From contig NZ_JABKKF010000009.1 of the NCBI RefSeq assembly GCF_013166605.1, forward strand, positions 62,001 to 126,000: a stretch of 64,000 nt of DNA. The letters are read 5' to 3'. A program made the position numbers and the translations under genes. Each line of letters opens with the position of its first letter. The stretch's first letter is position 1. The notes under the pieces were generated by a model. That model did no database searches and was not told the origin of the DNA. It was given only the letters and a program-made list of their open reading frames with translations. Positions 54,280-63,181 of this stretch are shown piece by piece. Source of the DNA: Xylanibacter muris. Its GTDB lineage: Bacteria > Bacteroidota > Bacteroidia > Bacteroidales > Bacteroidaceae.

Positions 54280-55740
54280 ATGAACAGTAAATTATATGGC
54301 AATTTGATATTTGAGCTGTCTCATGAGGGACGTCGCGGTTATTCGCTGCCAAAGAATGAATTCGGACGCTATGATATTCCGGATGAATTGAGACGTAGGG
54401 AAGATGCCGCTTTGCCGGAGTGTGACGAGATGACGGTGGTTCGTCATTACACCAATCATAGCGGAAACAATTTCGGAGTGAATAACGGATTTTATCCGCT
54501 TGGCAGCTGCACCATGAAATACAATCCTTTAATAAATGAGGAAATAGCGGCTATGCCTGAGTTTGCTTGCCTGCATCCGCTTCAGCCTGCATCCACATGT
54601 CGTGGTGCGATTAAGGCTTATGACGGGTTGCAGAAGGCTCTTTCGGAAATCTCCGGTTTGGAGAGATTTACGCTAAACCCGTTTGCCGGTGCGCATGGTG
54701 AGCTTACCGGACTTATGATAATACGAAGCTATCACATAAGCCGTGGCGATACGAAGCGTACGAAAGTTATCGTGCCGGATTCGGCCCATGGCACCAATCC
54801 TGCTTCTGCGGCTGTATGCGGACTTGATGTGGTGGAGGTGAAGAGCACTGCCGACGGAATCGTTGACGTTGAAGACTTGAAAGGACTGCTTGACGACACG
54901 GTGGCGGCAATGATGATGACCAATCCGAATACTTTGGGACTGTTTGAGCAGAATATACCGGAGATAGCCGGGATGGTGCATGAATGCGGTGCGTTGATGT
55001 ATTATGACGGTGCGAACCTGAATCCTATGCTTGGCGCATGCCGTCCCGGCGACATGGGATTTGATGTGATGCACATAAATCTTCATAAGACATTTTCCAC
55101 GCCTCATGGTGGAGGCGGACCCGGTGACGGCCCGGTGGGAGTCAGAAAAGGACTGGAACAGTTCCTGCCTTCCGACAATTTCGTATGTGACGCAACATCT
55201 TCCGACAAACATACTGTTGACAGTGACATCTTTGTTGGCGCATATCATGGAAACTTTGCGGTAATACTGCGCGCATACGCTTATATTCTTACCCTTGGAC
55301 GTGAGAATATAAAGAGAGTCGGCCCGCTGGCTGTTCTTAATGCCAATTACATAAAAGAATCTTTGAAGGATGTGTATGAGCTTCCTATAGACGCTCCCTG
55401 TATGCATGAATTTGTGTTTGACGGTTTAAGAGACAAGTCAACAGGCGTCACCACAATGGATGTGGCAAAGCGTCTGCTTGATTACGGATATCATGCGCCG
55501 ACAATATATTTCCCTCTTTTGTTCCACGAATCACTTATGATAGAACCTGCCGAGAATGAGAGCAAGGAGACTATCGATGGTTTTATTGCCGTTATGCGAA
55601 AGATAGCGGAGGAGTCGGTGGCGTGTCCGGAAGAAGTTAAGTCTGCTCCACACGGCACTCCTATAGGGCGTGTTGACGATGTACTTGCCGCAAAGCATCC
55701 TGTAGTCACGTATAAGGTGCTTAAATCCGAAAAAGCCTGA
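54280..55740 (+). CDS. gcvPB: GcvPB, glycine dehydrogenase (P-protein) subunit 2
   Basis: 486 aa, the catalytic half that decarboxylates glycine on PLP. The Schiff-base lysine is Lys270 in HINLHKTFSTPHGGGGPG. Upstream motifs are FYPLGSCTMKYNP, AGAHGELTGLMIIR, DSAHGTNPASA and MMTNPNTLGLFE. It ends 11 bp before lpdA. Confidence 0.96.
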   Translation: MNSKLYGNLIFELSHEGRRGYSLPKNEFGRYDIPDELRRREDAALPECDEMTVVRHYTNHSGNNFGVNNGFYPLGSCTMKYNPLINEEIAAMPEFACLHPLQPASTCRGAIKAYDGLQKALSEISGLERFTLNPFAGAHGELTGLMIIRSYHISRGDTKRTKVIVPDSAHGTNPASAAVCGLDVVEVKSTADGIVDVEDLKGLLDDTVAAMMMTNPNTLGLFEQNIPEIAGMVHECGALMYYDGANLNPMLGACRPGDMGFDVMHINLHKTFSTPHGGGGPGDGPVGVRKGLEQFLPSDNFVCDATSSDKHTVDSDIFVGAYHGNFAVILRAYAYILTLGRENIKRVGPLAVLNANYIKESLKDVYELPIDAPCMHEFVFDGLRDKSTGVTTMDVAKRLLDYGYHAPTIYFPLLFHESLMIEPAENESKETIDGFIAVMRKIAEESVACPEEVKSAPHGTPIGRVDDVLAAKHPVVTYKVLKSEKA

Positions 55741-55751
55741 ACTGTCAGCCT

Positions 55752-57140
55752 ATGGAAACAGATCTTATAATTATAGGCAGCGGACCGGGAGGATACCGTG
55801 CGGCGGCTTATGCCGCAACGCATGGACTGAGCGTTGTCATAGCGGAAAAAGGTGAGCTTGGCGGCACATGTCTTAATGAAGGCTGCATTCCAACCAAGAC
55901 ATACGCACGCAACGCGGAGATAATGGAGACCATGCGCTCCGCCGGTATCTATGGTCTTGAAGAACTCAGCTATAGTTTTGATTTCACAAAGGTTGTCGAC
56001 CGTAAAGATACGGTTTTGAATCAGCTTCGCAGTGGAATCGAGATGCTTCTGACAAATCCCTGTATAACTCTGGTCAGAGGAAATGCCGGGTTTACAGGAT
56101 GTTATGAGAATAATGGCAGGATGCTTTATTCTGTGACTGTTGACGGCCATGAATATTCGTCATCAAATGTTATTATTGCTACAGGCTCGAGTCCCAAGAG
56201 CCTTCGTTTGGATACATGTTCCGAAAGTATGGTTTGTGATTCGAGTTGGCTGCTTCAGACCCGTGAGCTTCCACATCGCCTTTGCATCGTGGGAGCAGGT
56301 GTGATAGGGATGGAGTTTGCTTCGGTGTTCAACGGTTTCGGATGTGAGGTTACGGTAGTGGAGTACCTCAGGGAGTGTCTCCCCGCATTAGACAGTGATG
56401 TGGCCAAACGTTTGCGTAAGGTGTTGGAGAAGCGTGGTGTCACGTTCTATATGCAATCTGCCGTGAAGTCGGTATCAGATGGAAAGGTCGTTTTTGAACG
56501 TAAGGGCAAGGAGACGGCTGTTGAGACAGACAAGGTGTTGCTTGCCGTAGGACGTTGTCCGAACGTTTCCGGATTGAATCTTGAAACTGTTGGTGTTGAT
56601 TACGATGCTAAAGGCATACATGTGAATGGGGATAGCTTTATGACCAACCGTCCGGGAATCTATGCTATTGGAGATGTTAACGGCAGGCAGATGCTTGCCC
56701 ATGCAGCCACTATGCAGGGTATAAGAGCCGTTAACAATATACTTTCTGTGTCATGTGGAAGCGAAGATGAAAGATGCGGCATGCCGGACGATATATGTTT
56801 TGATATCATGCCGGCTGCGATATTCACCAATCCAGAGGCCGCATGTGTAGGGCCGTCAGAAGATGTGTTAAAAGAAAATCGTAAGGATTTCAAAGTACTG
56901 AAGGCGAACTATCGTGCCAACGGCAAGGCTTTGGCCATGAATGAGACGGAGGGAATGATAAAGCTTTTTACTGACGCGGAAGGCTTTATAATCGGATGTC
57001 ACGCCTTTGGCGCGCATGCCTCAGATATGGTTCAGGAGGTAAGCGCTCTTATTTGTCGCAGGACAAAAGTTACGCAGTTAAAGGATATTATCCATATCCA
57101 TCCTACTTTAGGAGAGATGATACAGGAAATGGCAATGTGA
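55752..57140 (+). CDS. lpdA: Dihydrolipoyl dehydrogenase (L-protein)
   Basis: 462-aa FAD enzyme that reoxidises the dihydrolipoyl arm of GcvH with NAD+. Dinucleotide motif IIGSGPGGYRAA at about residue 7. The redox disulfide is Cys40/Cys45 in GGTCLNEGCIPTK. NAD motif VGAGVIGMEFASVFNGFG. The second FAD motif is IYAIGDVNGRQMLAHAA. The C-terminal catalytic pair is His450/Glu455 in HIHPTLGE. It completes the operon. Confidence 0.95.
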   Translation: METDLIIIGSGPGGYRAAAYAATHGLSVVIAEKGELGGTCLNEGCIPTKTYARNAEIMETMRSAGIYGLEELSYSFDFTKVVDRKDTVLNQLRSGIEMLLTNPCITLVRGNAGFTGCYENNGRMLYSVTVDGHEYSSSNVIIATGSSPKSLRLDTCSESMVCDSSWLLQTRELPHRLCIVGAGVIGMEFASVFNGFGCEVTVVEYLRECLPALDSDVAKRLRKVLEKRGVTFYMQSAVKSVSDGKVVFERKGKETAVETDKVLLAVGRCPNVSGLNLETVGVDYDAKGIHVNGDSFMTNRPGIYAIGDVNGRQMLAHAATMQGIRAVNNILSVSCGSEDERCGMPDDICFDIMPAAIFTNPEAACVGPSEDVLKENRKDFKVLKANYRANGKALAMNETEGMIKLFTDAEGFIIGCHAFGAHASDMVQEVSALICRRTKVTQLKDIIHIHPTLGEMIQEMAM

Positions 57141-57177
57141 CATTATTCAAGATTTTTATTAAAAACCATTGTTGATA

Positions 57178-57247
57178 TTTGGTTTGTATAAATAAAAGTT
57201 TTACCTTTGTGGCCAGATGGTTTGTCAGACAGAACTATCTGGCCACA
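57178..57247 (+). promoter_or_regulatory. Promoter with a hairpin at the transcript start, upstream of the TonB cassette
   Basis: TTTG (57178-57181), a 20-bp gap, and TACCTTTG (57202-57209). An 11-bp inverted repeat, TGTGGCCAGAT (57208-57218) and ATCTGGCCACA (57237-57247), begins at the end of the -7 box, and GTT/AAC pairs add to it after one mismatch. The mRNA would begin inside this hairpin. No T run follows, so it is not a typical terminator for lpdA. Confidence 0.6.
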
Positions 57248-57352
57248 TTTGTGTGTATATGGAAGGAAAATGATACATGCTAACAAGTGGATAAAGGATT
57301 GTCTTTTTAGTTTGTAACAAATATTCAATCTATCAATAATAAATAATCAAGT

Positions 57353-58669
57353 ATGAAGAAAATGAGTTATTTGGCTATGTTGTTCATGGCTATGTGTTTG
57401 TCTGTATCGTCAGTGTCGTGTGGTGATGACGATGAAGTTCCGGGAAAGGAAAATACGGGCGGTTCCGGCAATGAGAATGAAGGAGAGAATAATAATCCTT
57501 CTTTGAGTGTAAGGGAGCAGAAAATGAAGTTGGAGTCTGTGGGACGTGAGCTTGCCGGGAAAATCAACGCTTCAGACTTTAGAGAGATATCCGATGTACT
57601 CAAGAGCGTGAAAGATACCAGGACGGGAGCGATAAGCAATTGGTTTGATGCATGTGAGAATGCGTGTCTGGAGCCAGGTAGCGATGATGTCCTGAAGAAT
57701 CTTTATACGGCTTCCAATTTCACAGGAGAGTTTGTTTTGAAGAATAATACATGGGTACAGACCAATACTACTAAGGTAGGTCATCTTCGATTCTCTTTTA
57801 ATGATAATAGCGGAAAATCGTGCGTTCTTACCCTGAAGGCAAGTACAAAAGGAACGGCGGTGCATCATGATTCGTTTGACGATAAGGAATATTATTGGGA
57901 TTATACACCGGAGAATGGATATATTGATTGGGAAGAAACAACAGGTATAAATACTTTTGTCATTCCGGAGAAAGTCACTCTCGAACTCTCGCGCGCCGGA
58001 AGAAAACTCATGTCCGCTGAAATAAATACCAAGGTAAATACAAACGGAGAATTCGACTATACCCGTGACGCTGCTGAAATAAATGCCACAATGACTGTGA
58101 GTGATTACAACATAACAATAAGCAAGGCGGCTTTCAATGTCGGTGATTTGGCAATATTAAATGCAAGATTCATGAAAGGTTCAGAGACAATTATGACGCT
58201 TGGCGGTTCCGGTAAGGGAAGTCTTAATGAGAATGAGGACCTTAATGACTTTGGTGCGGTGAATATGAATTTCGATTTGCTCGGCAAAGTGCGTATAGGA
58301 GCGGTGATATATGATGCCGACAGATTCACGAAAGCATTGGAGAACGCGGAGGACTACAATGGGAACGAGTCTCGCTATAAAGGATATATTGCCATGGCCA
58401 ATGAACAGTTGGCGGCGAATATATATTTTGACGGCAATAAAAACAGCAGTGCGGCAATAGTCCTCAATCCATATAAGGATTATGAGTATGATTATAGCGG
58501 TCATCGTTATGACTATTGGCGTTATGAGACATGTGTGAAGTTCTCTGACGGTACAATGTATTCTTATGACCAGTATTTCGATGAAGAAACATTCTCTGAT
58601 GTCATAGATATGTTTGTTTCCATAGGCGATGACTTCGTTAGATTGTTTGACGATACAATCCTTTATTAG
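57353..58669 (+). CDS. Unrecognised lipoprotein of the TonB/DUF4249 cassette
   Basis: 438 aa. A signal peptide ends in the lipobox SVSC (Cys at about residue 23), followed by an acidic DDDE cluster and a Gly/Asn/Glu-rich linker (about residues 30-50), typical of surface-exposed Bacteroidetes lipoproteins. The rest alternates short helices and many beta strands, for example SGKSCVLTLKASTKG, IPEKVTLELSRAGRKLMSAEI and ADRFTKALENAED. I do not recognise the family. It ends 3 bp before the receptor gene, so co-expression is very likely; it may be the extracellular binding partner in place of SusD. Confidence 0.75.
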   Translation: MKKMSYLAMLFMAMCLSVSSVSCGDDDEVPGKENTGGSGNENEGENNNPSLSVREQKMKLESVGRELAGKINASDFREISDVLKSVKDTRTGAISNWFDACENACLEPGSDDVLKNLYTASNFTGEFVLKNNTWVQTNTTKVGHLRFSFNDNSGKSCVLTLKASTKGTAVHHDSFDDKEYYWDYTPENGYIDWEETTGINTFVIPEKVTLELSRAGRKLMSAEINTKVNTNGEFDYTRDAAEINATMTVSDYNITISKAAFNVGDLAILNARFMKGSETIMTLGGSGKGSLNENEDLNDFGAVNMNFDLLGKVRIGAVIYDADRFTKALENAEDYNGNESRYKGYIAMANEQLAANIYFDGNKNSSAAIVLNPYKDYEYDYSGHRYDYWRYETCVKFSDGTMYSYDQYFDEETFSDVIDMFVSIGDDFVRLFDDTILY

Positions 58670-58672
58670 AAC

Positions 58673-60814
58673 TTGAAAGACATCAGTATAAAGGAGTCAC
58701 GTTTGGCAGCATGTGTCGCTGCATTAATGATAGGCGTGCCGTCCCTTGCGGGCGGCACGTTTAATAATGCCATATTGCATACTGATTCATCGGTTGTCGT
58801 GTCTGATACATTGCGCGGTCATGTTCTGAAAGATGTTGATGTTTTAGGAAAACGCGTGGGCTCACATCTTACGTCTGTTCAGGGTGTGGATATTATAGAC
58901 ATGGAATTGCTTGATAATATGCCACGCATATTAGGCAATGCCGATCCTATACATTATGCACAGTTGCTTCCCGGTGTACAGACAAATTCGGAATATGATG
59001 CAGGCATACATATCCATGGATGTGACAATTCACATAACCATGTTTCCATAGACGGTGTTCCGTTATACGGTGTGGCGCATCTTCTTGGTTTCTTCTCTAT
59101 TTTCAACGGCAGTCATTTCTCAGGAATGAGTATAATGAAGTCACCGGTTACGGCATCATCGCCGAATCGTCTTGGAGGCGTTGTGAGCATGTCTCCAGGA
59201 AATGAAACCGGACATATTGTTGATGCCGGTGCGGATGAAGGCACCGGTGTGTTGCATGGTGACCTTTCTGTGGGTCCGATGTCTTCTCAGGGCACCTTGC
59301 ATATTCCTGCCGGCAGCCGTTCCTGCATCACCTTGTCGGCACGTGAGTCTTATCTGAATATTCTTTATTCCGGGATACTGAAAATGGATGAGGATAGGCT
59401 TAAGTATGCTTTCGGAGATTATAATATCAGTCTTAATACAGAAATCAATAAGCATAACACTTTAAGCGTAGAAGCATATTGGGGGCATGATAACGCAGAG
59501 GTTCTTTCCGACGGAACAGCGATGGACACGCATTTGAAATGGAATAACTATATGGTGTCGGTCAGGCTTGATAATGTTTTTAAAAACGCTACGGCCAGCC
59601 ATAGGGTGTATTTCACCGGATATGATAATGATTTCTTTCTCAGTCATGCCGACTTTAATGTAGGTCTTGAGTCATGGATAAACGATATAGGCTACAGGTC
59701 AGACTTTTTCTTCAAGGGGATTAGTGCCGGTATGGAATTCATTTCTCATAATATGCAACCCCAGAATCCTTCGGTATCCGGTACGGTAGGTAATGAGATT
59801 CTTTCAACATCCCGTCAGCATTCGTTTGAATCCGTCTTGTATGCCTCATACTTGCTTGATTTAGGAAACAGTGTTTCCGCAGAGGCCGGAGTCCGTCTGA
59901 CTGCTTACAGAAAATCCAATGACAGCGGCTCTGGGGATAGCGGAGGAAAAACTTTTTGGAGTGCGGATCCCGGCCTGTCTGTAAAATGGCGCAGAAACGA
60001 CAACTCTTCTTATTCGTTGAATGCAGGAGTGCGTCATCAGTATCTTTTCCAGACGGGTTTCTCAAGCATAGGCCTTCCCACGGAATACTGGTTCTCGTCA
60101 GACGGCAACTATCGTCCTCAATATTCATTTAACATCTCGTTCTCATCGGATAATTATCTGTCGGGTAGGTCATACCGTTTGTCTGCGGAACTTTATTATA
60201 AGCGTCTTTTTCATCAGATAGAGAATACCGGCAACGTGTTTGACCTTATATATTCGACATATTCTCCTGACATGTCGATAATCCGTGGTAATGGCTACAA
60301 CTATGGCGTGAATGTTCTTTTGGAGAAACGCAAGGGGACGCTTACGGGATGGATGAGTTATTCCTTTGGGCGTGCATGGCGCCGCTATCCGGGTACGGTA
60401 TATAAAGACCGTTATCCGGCAAGCCATGAGAGAATACACGAGATGAATGTTGTAGGTACATATAAGATTGGTCGCAGATGGAGCATGGGAGGCATGTTTG
60501 TGCTTGCATCGGGCACGCCATATACCAAGGTGGAGCATTTTTATCTGTTGGCAGGTAACATCCTTGCCGACTATGGGCCGCATAACGGCAACCGCCTGCG
60601 GCCTTACATGCGTCTTGACCTTTCCGTGAACTACGGCTTTCCTTCACGTTCAGGCAGGAAGAGCGGTATAAACCTGTCGCTCTATAATGTCACCATGCAC
60701 AAGAACGACCTGTTTTACAGGTTAAAGGTGACCAAAGGCAATACCGTTGTTTATAGCCCGTTGCGTTTTGTCATGCCAATACTGCCTTCCGTGAATTATT
60801 ACTATAGATTCTAA
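58673..60814 (+). CDS. TonB-dependent outer-membrane receptor
   Basis: 713 aa starting with TTG at 58673. No better ATG precedes the signal sequence (LAACVAALMIGVPSLAGG). The plug domain (about residues 45-165) has LDNMPRILGNADPIHYAQLLPGVQTNSEYDAGIHIHGCDNSHNHVSIDGVPLYG-type sequence. About 20 predicted beta strands follow, with a C-terminal aromatic end (SVNYYYRF). It lacks the usual N-terminal CarboxypepD_reg domain. It is flanked 3 bp upstream by a lipoprotein and 20 bp downstream by a DUF4249 gene. The plug is rich in His and Cys (HIHGCDNSHNH), which might bind metal. The substrate is unknown. Confidence 0.85.
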   Translation: MKDISIKESRLAACVAALMIGVPSLAGGTFNNAILHTDSSVVVSDTLRGHVLKDVDVLGKRVGSHLTSVQGVDIIDMELLDNMPRILGNADPIHYAQLLPGVQTNSEYDAGIHIHGCDNSHNHVSIDGVPLYGVAHLLGFFSIFNGSHFSGMSIMKSPVTASSPNRLGGVVSMSPGNETGHIVDAGADEGTGVLHGDLSVGPMSSQGTLHIPAGSRSCITLSARESYLNILYSGILKMDEDRLKYAFGDYNISLNTEINKHNTLSVEAYWGHDNAEVLSDGTAMDTHLKWNNYMVSVRLDNVFKNATASHRVYFTGYDNDFFLSHADFNVGLESWINDIGYRSDFFFKGISAGMEFISHNMQPQNPSVSGTVGNEILSTSRQHSFESVLYASYLLDLGNSVSAEAGVRLTAYRKSNDSGSGDSGGKTFWSADPGLSVKWRRNDNSSYSLNAGVRHQYLFQTGFSSIGLPTEYWFSSDGNYRPQYSFNISFSSDNYLSGRSYRLSAELYYKRLFHQIENTGNVFDLIYSTYSPDMSIIRGNGYNYGVNVLLEKRKGTLTGWMSYSFGRAWRRYPGTVYKDRYPASHERIHEMNVVGTYKIGRRWSMGGMFVLASGTPYTKVEHFYLLAGNILADYGPHNGNRLRPYMRLDLSVNYGFPSRSGRKSGINLSLYNVTMHKNDLFYRLKVTKGNTVVYSPLRFVMPILPSVNYYYRF

Positions 60815-60834
60815 TTCGTCTTTTTTTACCCGTT

Positions 60835-61767
60835 ATGGCTGAATATGCGTTGAATGTCTCAAGAAGTATCAAATATTTTGTATCCAAACTGCCGGTATGT
60901 GTCTTGCCGCTTGTTTTAATGCTTCTACAGGTAATTGTATCGTGTGACGATACTAATGAAGGTACATCGGAAACCTCGGAACTTGTCATCGAGGGATGGA
61001 TTGATGCCGGTGATTTTCCTGTTGTGAAGGTTTCGCGTTCAATACGTCTTGCCGGTGACGGCATTCATTTGTCAGATCTTGAAGAATATGTCGACCGTTG
61101 GGCGCGTGTGACTGTGAGCGATGGAGAGCGCGAGTGCGTTCTTGTGGGGCGTTATGATAAAAAGATGTTTCCGCCGTTTGTTTATACTACAAGTGAGATG
61201 CGCGGCAAACCGGGACACAAATACCGCATAACAGTTGAAGCGTTTGGTGACATGAAGGCAGAAGCAGTTACGGATATTCCCATGGATATTCCGTCGGTTG
61301 ACTCTTTTTCAGTGGAGCCCGTGGCAGGCAACGATACCCTTTGCCGCTTGTATGCGTATACACGATATAGAGATAAGTGCCGCTTTTTTGTACGTGTGAG
61401 GGGGAAGGATACGGATATGTTTCCGTCATACATGTGTCTTTACGACAGTGTGATGATAGGGGCTGATGGCAAGGTGCCTGTGAACAAAGGCAGCACAAAT
61501 GTTGAAAAAGACCGTAAGTCGCTGTTTTGTTATGGAGATACTGTAGAGATTAAGATTGCGTCGCTTGACAATCAGTCGTATCGTTTTTGGCGTGATTTTG
61601 AGGATATGCTGTCGTTGTCGCGTAACCCTTTGTTTCCAATATCCAAGAATCTCCATTCGAATGTCGACGGGGCTTTAGGCTATTGGTTCGGATACGGTGC
61701 ACGTTATTATAAAGTTGTGCTTGTGCGCGGAAAGCCTCTATGCAGGCGTCTCGCAACACATCGGTGA
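60835..61767 (+). CDS. DUF4249 family lipoprotein
   Basis: 310 aa. A hydrophobic signal is followed by a lipobox-like VIVSC at about residue 40, then SELVIEGWIDAGDFPVVKVSRS, the DUF4249 start, and beta-rich sequence (RVTVSDGERECVLVGRYD, GHKYRITVEAFGDMKAEAVTDIP). The family is commonly next to TonB-dependent receptors. The end is slightly unusual: after GALGYWFGYGARYYKVV come VLVRGKPLCRRLATHR, basic residues that do not look like the usual beta-strand end. The palindrome array C begins within 40 bp of the stop, so the C-terminus may have been altered by it. Confidence 0.82.
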   Translation: MAEYALNVSRSIKYFVSKLPVCVLPLVLMLLQVIVSCDDTNEGTSETSELVIEGWIDAGDFPVVKVSRSIRLAGDGIHLSDLEEYVDRWARVTVSDGERECVLVGRYDKKMFPPFVYTTSEMRGKPGHKYRITVEAFGDMKAEAVTDIPMDIPSVDSFSVEPVAGNDTLCRLYAYTRYRDKCRFFVRVRGKDTDMFPSYMCLYDSVMIGADGKVPVNKGSTNVEKDRKSLFCYGDTVEIKIASLDNQSYRFWRDFEDMLSLSRNPLFPISKNLHSNVDGALGYWFGYGARYYKVVLVRGKPLCRRLATHR

Positions 61768-61790
61768 CGCTGCCTATGCCCCTATGTTCA

Positions 61791-61960
61791 ATCAGGCCAT
61801 TGTCAATGTTCGGTCGGGGCGTTTGCAAACCTCTGTCAGGCCATTCTCAAACCTGTCGGCTTAAGTCGTCCGGTCTGTCGGCTTAAGTCGACAGACCGGA
61901 CGACTGGAGTCGATAGATTCGTCGACTTAAGCCGACAATGTTGCAAACAGCCTGTTTGGG
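61791..61960. repeat. Intergenic palindrome array, copy C (different core sequence)
   Basis: Tandem units of about 22 bp with dyad symmetry. In order: CATTGTCAATG (61798-61808), GTTTGCAAAC (61821-61830), GTCGGCTTAAGTCG (61855-61868 and again 61877-61890), its inverse CGACTTAAGCCGAC (61923-61936) and CAAACAGCCTGTTTG (61944-61958). A 16-bp perfect stem joins 61865-61880 with 61889-61904 around GCTTAAGT. TCAGGCCATT occurs twice (61792, 61836), and its CAGGCCATT core is shared with array A. Confidence 0.75.
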
Positions 61961-62148
61961 CATCGCAAACCGGCAGCAGAAACATTGCAATCCGAACACA
62001 ATAAAGTTTGTTTTCATATTGCTGAGGCATCGCCTGTCCTATGTAAAGATATTGCAAGCAGGATGCAATGGATAAATGCTTCCCTTTTTGAAACATGCCA
62101 AAGTCATGCCCCTGATCGCGGATGAGAATATAATGACCGGTTTGGGAT

Positions 62149-62199
62149 AAAAAGACAGTCAGGCCGTCTCCACTTGGAAAACGGCCTGACTGTCTTTTT
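62149..62199. terminator. Bidirectional terminator between DUF4249 gene and ddh
   Basis: Arms 62149-62167 and 62181-62199 are perfect 19-bp complements. They contain GACAGTCAGGCCGT and carry A runs on the left and T runs on the right, so the hairpin works on both strands. It lies between convergent genes. Confidence 0.9.
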
Positions 62200-62281
62200 T
62201 GAATCCGGTTTTCAATACAAACCGGGTATACCGCATACTTCTTTCTATGTGTATGATAATGAAATGTTTCCTCTGATTAGA

Positions 62282-63181
62282 TTATACCAGATGGGCGATA
62301 AGCTCTTCGCGGTTTCCTGGCAACATGTCAATGACAGGGATTTCAATCATTGTATAGCATCCGGGCTGCATGCGCATCGAGGCACGTGCTACGTTCACGA
62401 GTACCTGTCCGGTAAGAGCGGGATTGTTGATGCTCATATTGAATTCAAGCCGCTGGTTATGGGTCTTTCCGCTTGCACCCTTGCGCACAAGATTCACTCC
62501 ATGGCCCATGTCACGTACCTCATCTACCGAAGGAACTGCAAACACATGGGTTTCATCGTTGGAAAAATACGGGTCGGCTTTTATTGCCTTGGTTACCTCT
62601 TCAAGACTTGCACCGTCCTCAAGTTCAACATACACCATTCGGCGGTGTATTCCCTCGCCCTGCGGTATTGTCATCGACAGGGCGTTCTTCACACCGTCCT
62701 TTGAACGTACGCACACGCTGTGACCCATAGACATTCCGGGGCCGAAGTTTGTGTAGCTCAGTCCTTTTGGCGCAAGACTCTGCATCAGTGTCCTTACAAT
62801 AGAGTCTGACCCCGGATCCCATCCCGCAGCGATCACGGATACTGCGTTATGTTCCTTGCATACAGGCATCATGTTTGCACGGTATCCGCATATCTGTGTG
62901 TGTATGTCAAAACTGTCTACTGTATTGATGCCCAGCGGTATAATCTGTCTTGCATATTCCTCACAACTGCGTGAAGGTGTGGCAAGGATGGCCACATCCA
63001 CGTCTTTCAGTTCGCGTATGTCTTTTACAACCTCATATCCGGCAAGTTCTGCCGGTTTGTTTTCCGTTCCGTTGCGGCGTACGATGCCTGCCACTTCAAA
63101 GTCGTCTGCTGCTTCAAGAGCCTCAAGTGAATAGCGTCCGATGTTGCCGTAACCCACTACGGCTGCTCTGATTTTCTTCAT
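62282..63181 (-). CDS. ddh: meso-Diaminopimelate D-dehydrogenase
   Basis: 299 aa. NADP-dependent one-step conversion of tetrahydrodipicolinate to meso-DAP, used for lysine and for peptidoglycan by MurE. The N-terminus RAAVVGYGNIGRYSLEAL is the dinucleotide motif. The family-specific ILATPSRSCEEYA, SFDIHTQI, GWDPGSDSIVRTL and GPGMSMGHSVCVRSK follow, ending with MIEIPVIDMLPGNRE. It stands alone. The terminator is shared with the opposite operon. Confidence 0.96.
   Translation of the reverse strand: MKKIRAAVVGYGNIGRYSLEALEAADDFEVAGIVRRNGTENKPAELAGYEVVKDIRELKDVDVAILATPSRSCEEYARQIIPLGINTVDSFDIHTQICGYRANMMPVCKEHNAVSVIAAGWDPGSDSIVRTLMQSLAPKGLSYTNFGPGMSMGHSVCVRSKDGVKNALSMTIPQGEGIHRRMVYVELEDGASLEEVTKAIKADPYFSNDETHVFAVPSVDEVRDMGHGVNLVRKGASGKTHNQRLEFNMSINNPALTGQVLVNVARASMRMQPGCYTMIEIPVIDMLPGNREELIAHLV

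Larger units (their letters stand above)
61768..62281. other. 514-bp intergenic region with palindrome array C and terminator
   Basis: No gene. It holds array C (61791-61960) and a terminator (62149-62199). Between 61960 and 62148 there are further TTGCAA-like words (GCATCGCAAAC, ACATTGCAATC, ATATTGCAAGC) but no hairpin of comparable strength. Confidence 0.65.

Noticed and set aside
61700..61767. Frameshifted DUF4249 gene
   Set aside because: The protein reaches the GYWFGYG region expected near the family C-terminus, so a slightly altered end is more likely than a large truncation.
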